Assembly (NCBI RefSeq): GCF_000348785.1
Contig: NC_020520.1
Location: 1,178,001-1,242,000 of the forward strand
Direction of reading: 5' to 3'
Source of the DNA: Ilumatobacter coccineus YM16-304
Lineage (GTDB): Bacteria > Actinomycetota > Acidimicrobiia > Acidimicrobiales > Ilumatobacteraceae
DNA length: 64,000 nucleotides
Shown here: in pieces, positions 27,808 through 36,535 of the stretch
Numbering within the stretch: the first letter of the stretch is position 1
How the letters are laid out: the number at the start of each line of letters is the position of its first letter
Program-made: the position numbers and the translations under genes
Notes under the pieces: generated by a model
The model's input: only the letters and a program-made list of their open reading frames with translations
What the model was told of the DNA's origin: nothing
The model's database searches: none

Positions 27808-29094
27808 GTGAACGCACTGCTTGAGCCAGACGAGCAACTCGAGACGATCCGCGTGCGCGGGAACGGTCCACTCGAAGGCACCGTGCACGTGCCCGGGGCG
27901 AAGAACTCCGTGCTCAAACTGATGGCCACCACCATTCTGTGCGACGGAGCATTCGAGCTGAGCAACGTCCCCGACATCGCCGACGTCGCCATCATGGGTG
28001 ACCTGCTCGCGGCGATCGGTGTCGAGATGACGCGGCCGGGCCCGGGCGAACTGGTGCTCGTCAACACGGGCAAGATCACGCCGGTCGCCCCGTACGAACT
28101 CGTCGAGCGGATCCGGGCGTCGATCAACGTGCTCGGCCCGCTGCTGACGCGCTGTGGCGAGGTTCGCCTCTCGATGCCGGGCGGCGACGACTTCGGGGCG
28201 CGACCGATCGACATGCACATCGCCGGGCTCGAAGCGATGGGCGCCGAGTTCAAGTTCAGCCACGGCTACCTCGAAGCGCGCGCCGATCGCCTCCACGGCG
28301 CCGACATCACGTTCGACTTCCCGTCGGTCGGTGCCACCGAGAACCTCATGACGGCGGCCGTGCTCGCCGACGGCGTCACCACGATCGACAACGCCGCGCG
28401 CGAACCCGAGATCACCGACCTCTGCGAGTTCCTGGTGTCGATGGGCGCCAAGATCGACGGCATCGGCACGCCGACGCTCGTCATCGAAGGCGTCGAGCAG
28501 TCGACGTTGCGCCCGGTCCGCCACCAGACCGTTCCCGATCGCATCCAGGCCGCCACGTATCTCGCCGCCTGTTCGGTCGCCGGCGGCCGACTCGACATCG
28601 TCGGCGCCCGCGCCGACCACATGACGATGCTGCTCGACCGCTTCGCCAACATGGGTCTCGACCTCACCCCGACCGACACCGGCATCGTCGTCGCGTCCGA
28701 CGAACGCCCGCGGTCGATCGACGTCGCGACGCTGCCGTACCCCGGCATCGCCACCGACTACAAGCCGCTGATCATCACGATGCTGGCGGTCGCCGACGGC
28801 GTCGGGATCGTCACCGAGAACCTCTACCCGGGTCGCTTCCGCTACGTCGAAGAACTGCAGCGCCTCGGCGCCGACGTGCGCACGAGCGGCCACCACGCGG
28901 TCATCCGCGGCGTGCCGCGACTGTCGGGTGCCCCGGTGAAGGCCCACGACATCCGCGCCGGCGCAGCGATGGTGGTGGCCGGTCTCGCCGCCGAAGGGGA
29001 GACCACGATCTCGGGGATCCACCACATCGACCGGGGCTACGACGATCTCGTCGGCCGTCTCCAGGCCGTGGGCGCCGACATCGAACGCGACTGA
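27808..29094 (+). CDS. murA: UDP-N-acetylglucosamine 1-carboxyvinyltransferase MurA
   Basis: 428 residues, full length. It transfers enolpyruvate from PEP to UDP-GlcNAc in the first committed step of peptidoglycan synthesis. The N-terminal GAKNSVLKLMA (Lys32/Asn33) and the late region IATDYKPLIITMLAVADG are conserved. In the active-site loop the usual Cys is replaced: SMPGGDDFGARP carries Asp127. This is the change seen in mycobacterial MurA (Asp117), which makes the enzyme insensitive to fosfomycin. GTG 27808 is chosen from the -10 box and from the homology start; the frame continues upstream without homology. Confidence 0.94.
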   Translation: MNALLEPDEQLETIRVRGNGPLEGTVHVPGAKNSVLKLMATTILCDGAFELSNVPDIADVAIMGDLLAAIGVEMTRPGPGELVLVNTGKITPVAPYELVERIRASINVLGPLLTRCGEVRLSMPGGDDFGARPIDMHIAGLEAMGAEFKFSHGYLEARADRLHGADITFDFPSVGATENLMTAAVLADGVTTIDNAAREPEITDLCEFLVSMGAKIDGIGTPTLVIEGVEQSTLRPVRHQTVPDRIQAATYLAACSVAGGRLDIVGARADHMTMLLDRFANMGLDLTPTDTGIVVASDERPRSIDVATLPYPGIATDYKPLIITMLAVADGVGIVTENLYPGRFRYVEELQRLGADVRTSGHHAVIRGVPRLSGAPVKAHDIRAGAAMVVAGLAAEGETTISGIHHIDRGYDDLVGRLQAVGADIERD

Positions 29095-29130
29095 CAGGTC
29101 CCAGGGAGACGCCGGCGGGGAGTGAACGGG

Positions 29131-29277
29131 TCAGTCGTTGGAGGGCGGTGTCATCTTGTCGACACGGCGCTTGGCGACGACCAGCAACGCGGCGATGACC
29201 GCCATGGGTCCACCGATGAGCAGCGCCTCGTCCCAGCCACCCTGGTGAGCGAGGAGCGACGCAACGACGATGGGCAC
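29131..29277 (-). CDS. Small membrane protein, 48 residues
   Basis: GTG 29277 is preceded by TACCCT (29290-29285) with 7-nt spacing, the same start signature as neighbouring genes. The product starts with a weakly hydrophobic stretch (PIVVASLLAHQGGW), then a clear membrane helix (LLIGGPMAVIAALLVVA) followed by a positive stop-transfer segment KRRVDKM and a short polar tail. No family is recognised. It sits convergent to murA (37 nt) and divergent from the NifU-like gene. Confidence 0.58.
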   Translation of the reverse strand: MPIVVASLLAHQGGWDEALLIGGPMAVIAALLVVAKRRVDKMTPPSND

Positions 29278-29284
29278 GTCACGA

Positions 29285-29290
29285 AGGGTA
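29285..29290 (-). promoter_or_regulatory. -10-like hexamer of the small membrane protein gene
   Basis: TACCCT on the minus strand ends 7 nt before the GTG start. It gives independent support for a 48-codon gene that would otherwise rest on hydrophobicity alone. Confidence 0.4.
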
Positions 29291-29353
29291 CGGGGGAATC
29301 AGGATCGACCGGCCGCGGTTGATTGAATGGACGTCGACGAACAGGATGCACAC

Positions 29354-29611
29354 ATGCAGGAACAGGTTGAAGCCACCATCGAAGTGATCCGTCCGGCGCT
29401 CCAAGCCGACGGCGGCGACATCGTCCTGCACAAGGTCAACGAAGACACCGGCATCATCGAGGTCGAACTCACGGGCGCCTGCGTCGGCTGTCCGGCGTCG
29501 TCGCACACGCTCAAAGCCGGTATCGAACGCATCATGCGGGACCGCATCGACGGGGTCACCGAAGTGATCAACATCGCCGACGACGCCGCTGCCGAGGCGA
29601 TCGACGCCTGA
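29354..29611 (+). CDS. NifU-like iron-sulfur scaffold domain protein
   Basis: 85 residues from ATG 29354, a stand-alone NifU C-terminal domain. VIRPALQADGGDI and the iron-sulfur ligands in LTGACVGCPASSHTLKAGIE (CxxC) are diagnostic. Such Nfu proteins carry a [4Fe-4S] cluster to apoproteins. The internal ATG 29354 is preferred to ATG 29327 because CAGGAT lies 6 nt before it and homology begins there. The MeaB gene follows in the same direction after 39 nt. Confidence 0.86.
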   Translation: MQEQVEATIEVIRPALQADGGDIVLHKVNEDTGIIEVELTGACVGCPASSHTLKAGIERIMRDRIDGVTEVINIADDAAAEAIDA

Positions 29612-29650
29612 TTGGGTTCTGGCACCGCCGGTCGGTGAGACTGTGTGCTC

Positions 29651-30610
29651 ATGGCGCGTCAACGTCTCCCGGTCCCCGAACTCTTCCAAGCTGCTCTCGA
29701 CGGTGATCGATCGTCGCTGGCCAGGTTGTTGTCGCTCATCGAGCGCGGCGACGACGAAGCCCGCGAGATCGGTCGGCTGGCGTATCCCCGCTCGGGTGCG
29801 GGCTACACCGTCGGCCTCACCGGTGCCCCCGGTGCCGGCAAGTCGACGTTGACCAGCTCGATCATCGGCCACCTGCGATCGCTCGAGCTCGAGATCGCCG
29901 TCCTCGCGATCGACCCGTCGTCGCCGTTCACCGGTGGCGCGATCCTCGGCGATCGAGTCCGCATGCAAGACCATGCGACCGACCCCGGCGTGTTCATCCG
30001 TTCGATGGCGACAAGAGGTCATCTCGGTGGTCTTTCGCTCGCCACTCCCGAGGCCGTGCGCGCGCTCGATGCGATCGGGCGCCACTGGATCCTGGTCGAG
30101 ACCGTGGGCGTGGGCCAGGTCGAGGTCGAGGTGGCCGGCAAGGCCGACACGACCGTCGTCGTCGTCAACCCCGGCTGGGGCGACAGCGTGCAGGCGAACA
30201 AGGCCGGTCTGATGGAGATCGCCGACGTCTTCGTCATCAACAAGGCCGACCGCAAGGGTGCCGACGAGACCCGGCGAGATCTCATGCAGATGCTCGATCT
30301 CTCCGACCTCGACCACGACACCTGGCGTCCACCGATCGTGTCGACGGTCGGCACCACGGGCGAGGGGATCGTCGAGTTGTGGGACACCGTGCTCGAACAC
30401 CGAGCGCACGTCGAGTCGTCGGGTGTGCTCGCCGAGCGTCGAACGTTCCGGCTTCGTGAAGAGCTCCGCGAGATCATCGCGCAGCGCCTCGGCCGTCGTG
30501 CCCGTGAGATCTGCACCGGCGACCGCTGGGACGAGCTCACCGAGGAAGTCGTCGCTCGGTCCACCGACCCGTGGACCGCCGCCGACGAAATGCTCGTCGG
30601 CCTCGCCTGA
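29651..30610 (+). CDS. meaB: MeaB/ArgK-type P-loop GTPase (methylmalonyl-CoA mutase chaperone)
   Basis: 319 residues. G1 loop GAPGAGKST, the IDPSSPFTGGAILGDRVRM switch segment, VETVGVGQVEVEV, and the NKAD base-recognition motif mark the MeaB/MMAA/ArgK family of SIMIBI GTPases. These GTPases protect and reload the B12-dependent methylmalonyl-CoA mutase. The mutase genes are not in this window. ATG 29651 is chosen; GTG two codons upstream is possible. Former annotation as arginine/ornithine kinase ArgK is not supported by modern work on the family. Confidence 0.9.
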   Translation: MARQRLPVPELFQAALDGDRSSLARLLSLIERGDDEAREIGRLAYPRSGAGYTVGLTGAPGAGKSTLTSSIIGHLRSLELEIAVLAIDPSSPFTGGAILGDRVRMQDHATDPGVFIRSMATRGHLGGLSLATPEAVRALDAIGRHWILVETVGVGQVEVEVAGKADTTVVVVNPGWGDSVQANKAGLMEIADVFVINKADRKGADETRRDLMQMLDLSDLDHDTWRPPIVSTVGTTGEGIVELWDTVLEHRAHVESSGVLAERRTFRLREELREIIAQRLGRRAREICTGDRWDELTEEVVARSTDPWTAADEMLVGLA

Positions 30611-30692
30611 CCCGCCCGTCAAATGGTGTCTGACACCGGATGACGGGGAGTGGAGTTCGTGCGAGGGCGCTGCGTCTGGCAAGCTCGGCGCC

Positions 30693-31472
30693 ATGGCTGA
30701 TTACGAACTCCTCACCTTGGAACGGCGCGACGACGGGGTGGCGGTCATCACGCTCGCGAACGGCAAGGTCAATGCCCTCTCGGGCGAACTCGTCGCCGAG
30801 ATCGGTGCCGCAGCGAACGAACTCGCCGACGATCTGCCCGGCGCGGTCGTCGTGACCGGCGGCGACCGGATCTTCGCCGCAGGTGCCGACATCTCGCAGT
30901 TCGGTGGACAGGAAGAAGCACGCACCATCGGTCCGGCGATCCACGAGGCGTTCAACACACTCGCGGCACTGCCCCGGCTCGTCATCGCCGCCGTGAGCGG
31001 CTACGCGCTCGGTGGTGGATGCGAACTGGCGCTGGCGTGCGACTACCGCATCGCCTCGGAGAAGGCCGTGTTCGGCCAGCCCGAGATCCTCCTCGGCATC
31101 ATCCCCGGCGGCGGCGGAACGCAGCGGCTGGCCCGCGTCGTCGGCCCGAGCAAGGCCAAGGAACTGTGCCTCACGGGCCGTCAGGTCAAGGCCGACGAAG
31201 CGCTGCGGATCGGCCTCGCCGACGAAGTGGTGGCGCCCGATGATCTCCACGACCGTGCGCTCGCGCTCGGCGCTGAGCTGGCCAAGGGTGCGCTCGTCGC
31301 GCAAGGCATCGCCAAGCAGGCGATCGATCAGGGCCTGTCGACCTCGCTCGCCGACGGCCTCCAGATCGAACTCGATGCCTTCACCGAGGTGTTCGGTACC
31401 GACGACTCGCAGATCGGCGTGAAGAGCTTCCTCGAGAACGGGCCGGGCAAGGCCGAGTTCACCGGCCGCTGA
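30693..31472 (+). CDS. Enoyl-CoA hydratase/isomerase family protein
   Basis: 259 residues, a single crotonase domain. Oxyanion-hole segments FAAGADISQF and SGYALGGGCELALACDYRIA are present. The catalytic-loop residues EILLGIIPGGGGTQRL include the second Glu region of hydratases (FGQPEILLGIIPG). It hydrates 2-enoyl-CoA in fatty-acid or branched-chain degradation; the exact substrate is not determinable. ATG 30693 has CAAGCT 7 nt upstream. Its last 14 nt overlap the convergent MFS gene. The upstream part of the open frame is antisense noise over meaB. Confidence 0.9.
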   Translation: MADYELLTLERRDDGVAVITLANGKVNALSGELVAEIGAAANELADDLPGAVVVTGGDRIFAAGADISQFGGQEEARTIGPAIHEAFNTLAALPRLVIAAVSGYALGGGCELALACDYRIASEKAVFGQPEILLGIIPGGGGTQRLARVVGPSKAKELCLTGRQVKADEALRIGLADEVVAPDDLHDRALALGAELAKGALVAQGIAKQAIDQGLSTSLADGLQIELDAFTEVFGTDDSQIGVKSFLENGPGKAEFTGR

Positions 31473-32748
31473 GCGTCCGGCGCCCGCGCCGCCGCAGGGG
31501 CGCGACATCGGCGACCACGCTCGCGTCACCGTCACCGTCATAGAGCGGGCGTCGGAGCGACCGTGCATCGCCGGCGAGCCACAGCCCGACGCAGGTCAGC
31601 ACCACCATCACCCCGGCGACCACGCCGTACGCGACGGTGCGGCCGGCGTGTTCGTACACGAAGCCGGTCACCACCGCCATGATCCCGGCCATGATCGCCT
31701 GGGTGGCCCCGAGCATGCCCTGGGCGCCCGCCTGGCGGTCGGCGGGCACCAACATGCCGGCGGCCACGCCGGGGCCGCTGATCGTCATGCCGTCGCTGAC
31801 CGCATGCATCATCGCCAGCGCGAAGATGAGGCCACCGGTGGGGAGCAAGCCGTAGCCGAGGAGGAATCCGGCGCCGGCGAAGAGCCCGATCGCGCTCAAC
31901 CGGAACGGACCGAAGGTCTGCGCCGTTCTCCCGGCGAACGGGCCGAGGATCACGAGCGGAATCGCGAAGAGGGTGATGCCGAGGTTGGCGATCCACTCGG
32001 CGGTGCCGAGTTCGTCGTGTACGAGCGCCCAGAGTGCGTCGAACCCACCGATCATCACGAACGTGACCCCGGCGAGCACGGTGGCACCGGCGAACGGTCG
32101 GCTGCGAAGGAGGTCGAACGCCAACCGCTTGCGCGGTCGGGCCTCGACGGCGGTCTCGTCGACCGGGACACGTGCGACGAACGGGAGGAGCACGACGGCG
32201 ACGACGCTGATGACGATGAAGGGTGCGGCGATGCCGAACGGTCCGACGAGCGCGGCCGAGATCGCCGGACCCATGGCGAAGCCGAACACGTCGGCCGACA
32301 GCAGGCGACCGAGGTTGCTGCCGAGGTTGTCGGGGTCGGCGAGGATCACGATCCGTCGCACCGCAGGGCTGGCCGCGCCGATTCCGAGACCGGAGATGAA
32401 CCGGCCGATCAGGATGGGTGTGAGGGTCGTGCCCAATGCCATCAGCAGCAGACCCACGACGTTGACGCCGACGCCGACGAGCACGATCGTGCGCGCGTGG
32501 CCGCGGTCGGCGTACGGGGCGATGAGCACCTGGCTCAGGAAGCCCGAGAGGAAGCCGAGCCCGATGACGATGCCGATCGACGACTCGCTGATGCCGTACT
32601 CGGTCTTGTAGTCGTCGACGATCGTGAAGAGCACGCCGTACCCGGCCGCGAGCGTGGCCATCAGCCCGCCGAAGGCGAACAGCATCCGCAGCGGGGACGG
32701 TGGGGCGACGTCGGGGACGGCCGTCGTTGCGACGGGGGCTGCGGGCAT
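31459..32748 (-). CDS. MFS transporter, drug/metabolite-efflux-like
   Basis: 429 residues, 12 hydrophobic segments. The loop after TM2 reads APYADRGHARTIVL, a variant of the MFS motif; LIGRFISGLGIGAASPAVRR is the TM4 region typical of efflux families. The second half has FAGRTAQTFGPFRLS. The C-terminus is a basic tail (PLRRRGRRTL). TAGCCT 6 nt before the ATG supports the start. Substrate is unknown. It overlaps the enoyl-CoA hydratase gene tail to tail by 14 nt. Confidence 0.82.
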   Translation of the reverse strand: MPAAPVATTAVPDVAPPSPLRMLFAFGGLMATLAAGYGVLFTIVDDYKTEYGISESSIGIVIGLGFLSGFLSQVLIAPYADRGHARTIVLVGVGVNVVGLLLMALGTTLTPILIGRFISGLGIGAASPAVRRIVILADPDNLGSNLGRLLSADVFGFAMGPAISAALVGPFGIAAPFIVISVVAVVLLPFVARVPVDETAVEARPRKRLAFDLLRSRPFAGATVLAGVTFVMIGGFDALWALVHDELGTAEWIANLGITLFAIPLVILGPFAGRTAQTFGPFRLSAIGLFAGAGFLLGYGLLPTGGLIFALAMMHAVSDGMTISGPGVAAGMLVPADRQAGAQGMLGATQAIMAGIMAVVTGFVYEHAGRTVAYGVVAGVMVVLTCVGLWLAGDARSLRRPLYDGDGDASVVADVAPLRRRGRRTLSGR

Positions 32749-32830
32749 CGTTGGAGGCTACTGACGCGAGGCGTCGCGATGCCCTCGGTTTCGGTCGACA
32801 CCGGTCACCCGGCACCGCCCACCGATCTGA

Positions 32831-35308
32831 TCAGGCGATGGCGACGAGCCCGGTCTCGTAGATGCTGCTCAACGCCCGATGCGTCGGGAGCGCACGAACG
32901 CTGGCTCCCCAACGGCCGCCGAGGGTGGCGCTGAACTCGCCGGTGAACGTGCCCGAACCGTCGTGCTGCATCGCGATGACCTCGTGATGGCGAGGGTCGA
33001 TCGACCCGTCGGCACCGATCGGGCCGTGCACGATCTGGACGACCAGTTCGTCGAGACGCAGTTGGCCGGGCTCGACCGTGGCCGTGACCCGTCGTGGGGC
33101 TCCAGCGACGCCGTCGCCGAAGTCGGCCTCGGCGATCGACACCGACACCGAGTCCCACACCGAGGTGACGCCCGAGCGCCAAGCGGCGAGTTCGCGGGCG
33201 CATTCGCCGTCGGAGGCCACTGCCTGATCGCCGGCTTCGGCAGCCGGTTCGTAGAGCTTCGTGGTGTAGTCACGGACCATGCGGCCCGCAATGACGTTCC
33301 AGCCGAGCGTGGCCCAGTTGTCTTTGACGCGGTCGATCCAGCCGTGCGGCAGCCCGTCGTCACCCGTTGCGTAGTACAGCGGGATCAGTTGTTGCTCGAG
33401 CACGTCGAAGGTGGCCGACGCCTCTCGCCGGTCGCGGCGTGCGTCGTCGTGGTCGTCGTCGAACGACGGAATGTCGAAGCCGTTCGTGCCGTCGGACATC
33501 TCGTCCCACCAGCCGTCGAGGATCGAGCAGTTGAGCACACCGTTGAGGGCGGCCTTCATACCGCTCGTGCCACACGCTTCCATCGGACGCCGCGGTGTGT
33601 TGAGCCAGACGTCGCAGCCGTGGTACATCGTGCGGGCGATGCCGATGTCGTAGTCGGGGAGGAACACGAAGCGGTGGCGCACGTCGGCCTGCTGCGTGAT
33701 CTCGTGGATGTTCTGGATGAGCGACTTGCCGGGGTGATCGGCAGGGTGTGCCTTGCCGGCGAAGACGAACTGCACGGGCCGATCGGCCGACAACAGGAGC
33801 GCCTTGAGCCGGTCGAGTTGCCCGAGGAGCAGGTTGGCCCGCTTGTAGGTGGCGAAGCGGCGAGCGAACCCGATGGTGAGCACGTCGGGGTCGAGGAGGT
33901 CGGAGCCCAGGCGGTCGCGGACGAGGTCGACCAGTTCTTGGCGTCCTTGCCGGCGCACCGACCAGATGGCCGCGTTGTCGACGTCACGCACCCGTGCAAA
34001 GTTCTCGGCGTCGGCCAGATGCCAGTCGTCGCCGACTGCGTCGGAGAGCAGTTCGTCGATGCGGTCGCTCACCCACGATCGGGCGTGGACACCGTTGGTG
34101 ATGTGGCCGATCGGCGTCTCCTGTGCGTCGAGTGCGGGCCACATGCCGCTGAACATGTCGCGGGCGACTGCGCCGTGGAGCGCAGCCACACCATTGCGAC
34201 GCGAGGCGAGGCGAAGCCCCATGACCGCCATGTTGAACTTGCCGTCGGGCTCGTCGGCCCGGCGGCCGAGCTCGAACAGTTCGTCGAACGTGATGCCGAG
34301 CGACGGTGCGAAGTCGGCGAAGTACTGCTCGAACAGCTCACGAGGGAAGCGGTCGATTCCGGCAGGTACCGGGGTGTGCGTGGTGAACACGCCTCCGGCG
34401 CGCACGGCTTCGATCGCCTCGGCGAACGTGAGCCCACGCTCGACCCACTCGCGGACTCGTTCGAGACCGAGGAATCCGGCGTGGCCTTCGTTCATGTGGA
34501 ACACCTGCGGCTCGAGCCCCAGCGCACGGAGCGCTCGGACGCCTCCGATGCCGAGGATGATCTCCTGGCGGAGCCGGTGTTGTTCGTCGCCGCCGTACAG
34601 GCGGTTGGTGATCGACACGATCTCGGGGCTGTTCTCGGCGAGGTTGGTGTCGAGCATGTAGAGCGCGATGCGACCGACGTCGACCCGCCACACACGAACG
34701 GCGGCGGTGACCCCGGCCAGATCGACGTGCACGGTCACGCCGGTGTCGACGAGGCCGAGCGCGTTCGGATCGATGCGATCGTTGCGCTCCTCCTGCCACC
34801 CGTCGCTGTTGAGGCGCTGGCGGAAGTATCCCTCCGCGTAGAGGAGCCCCACACCGATGAGCGGCACGCCGAGGTCGGACGACGCCTTGAGGTGGTCGCC
34901 GGCCAGGACGCCGAGCCCACCCGAGTACTGCGGAAGCGCCTCGGTGATGCCGAACTCCGGTGAGAAGTAGGCGACGCTGCGCAGCGCGGATTCGTCGGCG
35001 CGGTCACCGAACCACGACGGGCCGTCGATCGCCTGGTCGAGTCGCTCGACCGCAGCACCGACCTGGCGGACGAAGCCCGCGTCGGCGGCGAGCTCGTTCC
35101 AGCGCTGAGGCGTGGTGCGGCGGATCAGATCGGTCGGGTGTTGGCCGGTGCGTCGCCAGCTGTCGTCGGCGTGTTGTTCGTCGACGCGGTCGAACACCGC
35201 GGCGAGTTCGCGGTCCCAGGCCCAGTGGAGGTTCGCGGCCAGTCGCGGCAAGGCCTCGAGCTCGGTCGGAATCTCGCTGACGACGGTGAATTGATGTGTC
35301 GGGAGCAT
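32831..35308 (-). CDS. glgP: Alpha-glucan (glycogen) phosphorylase, GT35, DUF3417 type
   Basis: 825 residues. The N-terminal DUF3417 domain (LPRLAANLHWAWDRELAAVF) is followed by the phosphorylase core: YSGGLGVLAGDHLKASSDLG, the VFHMNEGHAGFL region, and the PLP region MEACGTSGMKAALNG. It releases glucose-1-phosphate from alpha-1,4-glucan. This short actinobacterial/archaeal type lacks the regulatory sites of animal enzymes. TACCCT lies 9 nt before the ATG. It lies downstream of the GT4 gene on the same strand (23-nt gap), so the two form a glycogen operon divergent from glgB. Confidence 0.92.
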   Translation of the reverse strand: MLPTHQFTVVSEIPTELEALPRLAANLHWAWDRELAAVFDRVDEQHADDSWRRTGQHPTDLIRRTTPQRWNELAADAGFVRQVGAAVERLDQAIDGPSWFGDRADESALRSVAYFSPEFGITEALPQYSGGLGVLAGDHLKASSDLGVPLIGVGLLYAEGYFRQRLNSDGWQEERNDRIDPNALGLVDTGVTVHVDLAGVTAAVRVWRVDVGRIALYMLDTNLAENSPEIVSITNRLYGGDEQHRLRQEIILGIGGVRALRALGLEPQVFHMNEGHAGFLGLERVREWVERGLTFAEAIEAVRAGGVFTTHTPVPAGIDRFPRELFEQYFADFAPSLGITFDELFELGRRADEPDGKFNMAVMGLRLASRRNGVAALHGAVARDMFSGMWPALDAQETPIGHITNGVHARSWVSDRIDELLSDAVGDDWHLADAENFARVRDVDNAAIWSVRRQGRQELVDLVRDRLGSDLLDPDVLTIGFARRFATYKRANLLLGQLDRLKALLLSADRPVQFVFAGKAHPADHPGKSLIQNIHEITQQADVRHRFVFLPDYDIGIARTMYHGCDVWLNTPRRPMEACGTSGMKAALNGVLNCSILDGWWDEMSDGTNGFDIPSFDDDHDDARRDRREASATFDVLEQQLIPLYYATGDDGLPHGWIDRVKDNWATLGWNVIAGRMVRDYTTKLYEPAAEAGDQAVASDGECARELAAWRSGVTSVWDSVSVSIAEADFGDGVAGAPRRVTATVEPGQLRLDELVVQIVHGPIGADGSIDPRHHEVIAMQHDGSGTFTGEFSATLGGRWGASVRALPTHRALSSIYETGLVAIA

Positions 35309-35331
35309 CGTTCGCTGAGGGTAACGACGAA

Positions 35332-36504
35332 TCAGCCCCTGTGGCCTACGGCTGCGGTTTCGTACACCTGGGCCGTGGTGGCAGCGATCGCCTCCCAGGC
35401 GTACTTCTTCTCGATCAGTTCTCGCGCCGACGTCGTGAGCTGCTCGGCGAGTCGCGGGTCGCGCAGCACCGTTTCGACGCAGTGCGCGAGATCGTCGGGG
35501 TTGCCCGGTTCGAAGGTGAGGCCGGCGTCGGTGCCGGCGATGAGTTCGGCGAGCCCGCCGGTGCGGGCCACGATCAGCGGGGCTCCGGCGGCGAGTGCTT
35601 CGAGGGCCACGATGCCGAAGGGTTCGTACAGCGAGGGAATGACGACGCAGCCGGCGCGATGCACGAGGGCGCGGAGGTCGTCGTCACGCAGGAAGCCGGG
35701 CAGGTCGATCAGGTCGCTGACCCCCTCGACGTCGATCTGCGTCTGGAGTTCGGGAAGGTACGAGCCGCGCCCGGCGATCGTGCAGGTCACGTCGGGCACT
35801 CGACCGCGCAACGTCGTCATGGCTCGAGCCAGCACCTGGAAGCCCTTCTCGTACTGGACTCTTCCCCACGACACGATCAGCGGACCGCGTTCGGTGGGCC
35901 GGTCGTGGCCGTCCCACTGCGACGGGTCGATGCCGTTGGGAATACGAACCACCTGCTCGGGTGACAGTTCGAAGCCTTCGACGAGTTGGTCGACGATGAA
36001 CCGAGTCGGGCTGATGAGTCGGTCGGCGCGGAACGCCAGCCACCACTCGATCGACGAGATGTCGGTCGGTTCGCCGGGCGGCAGGTTGTCGCCGTGACGC
36101 ACCCGTTCGGTTCCGTGCATGGTGAGCACGAACGGCACGCCGTACAGCGTGGCGAGCGTGTCGGAGGCCCAGCCGACGCGCCAGTCGTGGCCGTGGACGA
36201 CGTCGGGCGTCCAGCCGTCGAGTTCGGTCTCGACGCGATCGGCCAGTTTGACGATCGCATGGTTGGCCGATGCGGTCAGCGCGAGCGGTCGTTCCTCCGG
36301 GATCCAGGGCATGAGCGGATCGGCGCGGAACACGCGCACGGGGCCGACGCGTTCGGCGGCCAGGTCGGCTCGACGGTCGGCGATCGTGAGCACGACGACC
36401 TCGTGACCGGCCTCGGCGAGCGCGTTGCTCAACCCGAACACGTGGGCGGCGGTACCGCCGACGGCCTGCGGGGGAAAGTCCCACGACAACATCAGCACAC
36501 GCAC
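35332..36504 (-). CDS. GT4 family glycosyltransferase, probable glycogen synthase-like
   Basis: 390 residues from GTG 36504. The start VRVLMLSWDFPPQAVGGTAA and the C-terminal donor motif PSLYEPFGIVALEALAAG (E-x7-E) are classic GT4 features with two Rossmann domains. Genes like this, next to glycogen phosphorylase and branching enzyme, act as glucan or maltose-1-phosphate synthases (GlgA/GlgM type). The acceptor cannot be read from sequence. Start chosen from homology and from TACGGT 6 nt upstream; an upstream ATG would overlap glgB. Operon with glgP. Confidence 0.82.
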   Translation of the reverse strand: MRVLMLSWDFPPQAVGGTAAHVFGLSNALAEAGHEVVVLTIADRRADLAAERVGPVRVFRADPLMPWIPEERPLALTASANHAIVKLADRVETELDGWTPDVVHGHDWRVGWASDTLATLYGVPFVLTMHGTERVRHGDNLPPGEPTDISSIEWWLAFRADRLISPTRFIVDQLVEGFELSPEQVVRIPNGIDPSQWDGHDRPTERGPLIVSWGRVQYEKGFQVLARAMTTLRGRVPDVTCTIAGRGSYLPELQTQIDVEGVSDLIDLPGFLRDDDLRALVHRAGCVVIPSLYEPFGIVALEALAAGAPLIVARTGGLAELIAGTDAGLTFEPGNPDDLAHCVETVLRDPRLAEQLTTSARELIEKKYAWEAIAATTAQVYETAAVGHRG

Positions 36505-36510
36505 GCCAGG

Positions 36511-36527
36511 ACCGTACCCGATACGGT
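36511..36527. promoter_or_regulatory. Mirror-image -10 boxes of glgB and the GT4 gene
   Basis: ACCGTACCCGATACGGT is a 17-nt palindrome (arms ACCGTA and TACGGT). Read on the plus strand TACGGT (36522-36527) is 8 nt before the glgB ATG; read on the minus strand TACGGT (36516-36511) is 6 nt before the GTG of the GT4 gene. It could serve as paired leaderless promoters and also as a symmetric operator that co-regulates the two arms of the glycogen locus. Confidence 0.45.
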
Positions 36528-36535
36528 GCTCATCG

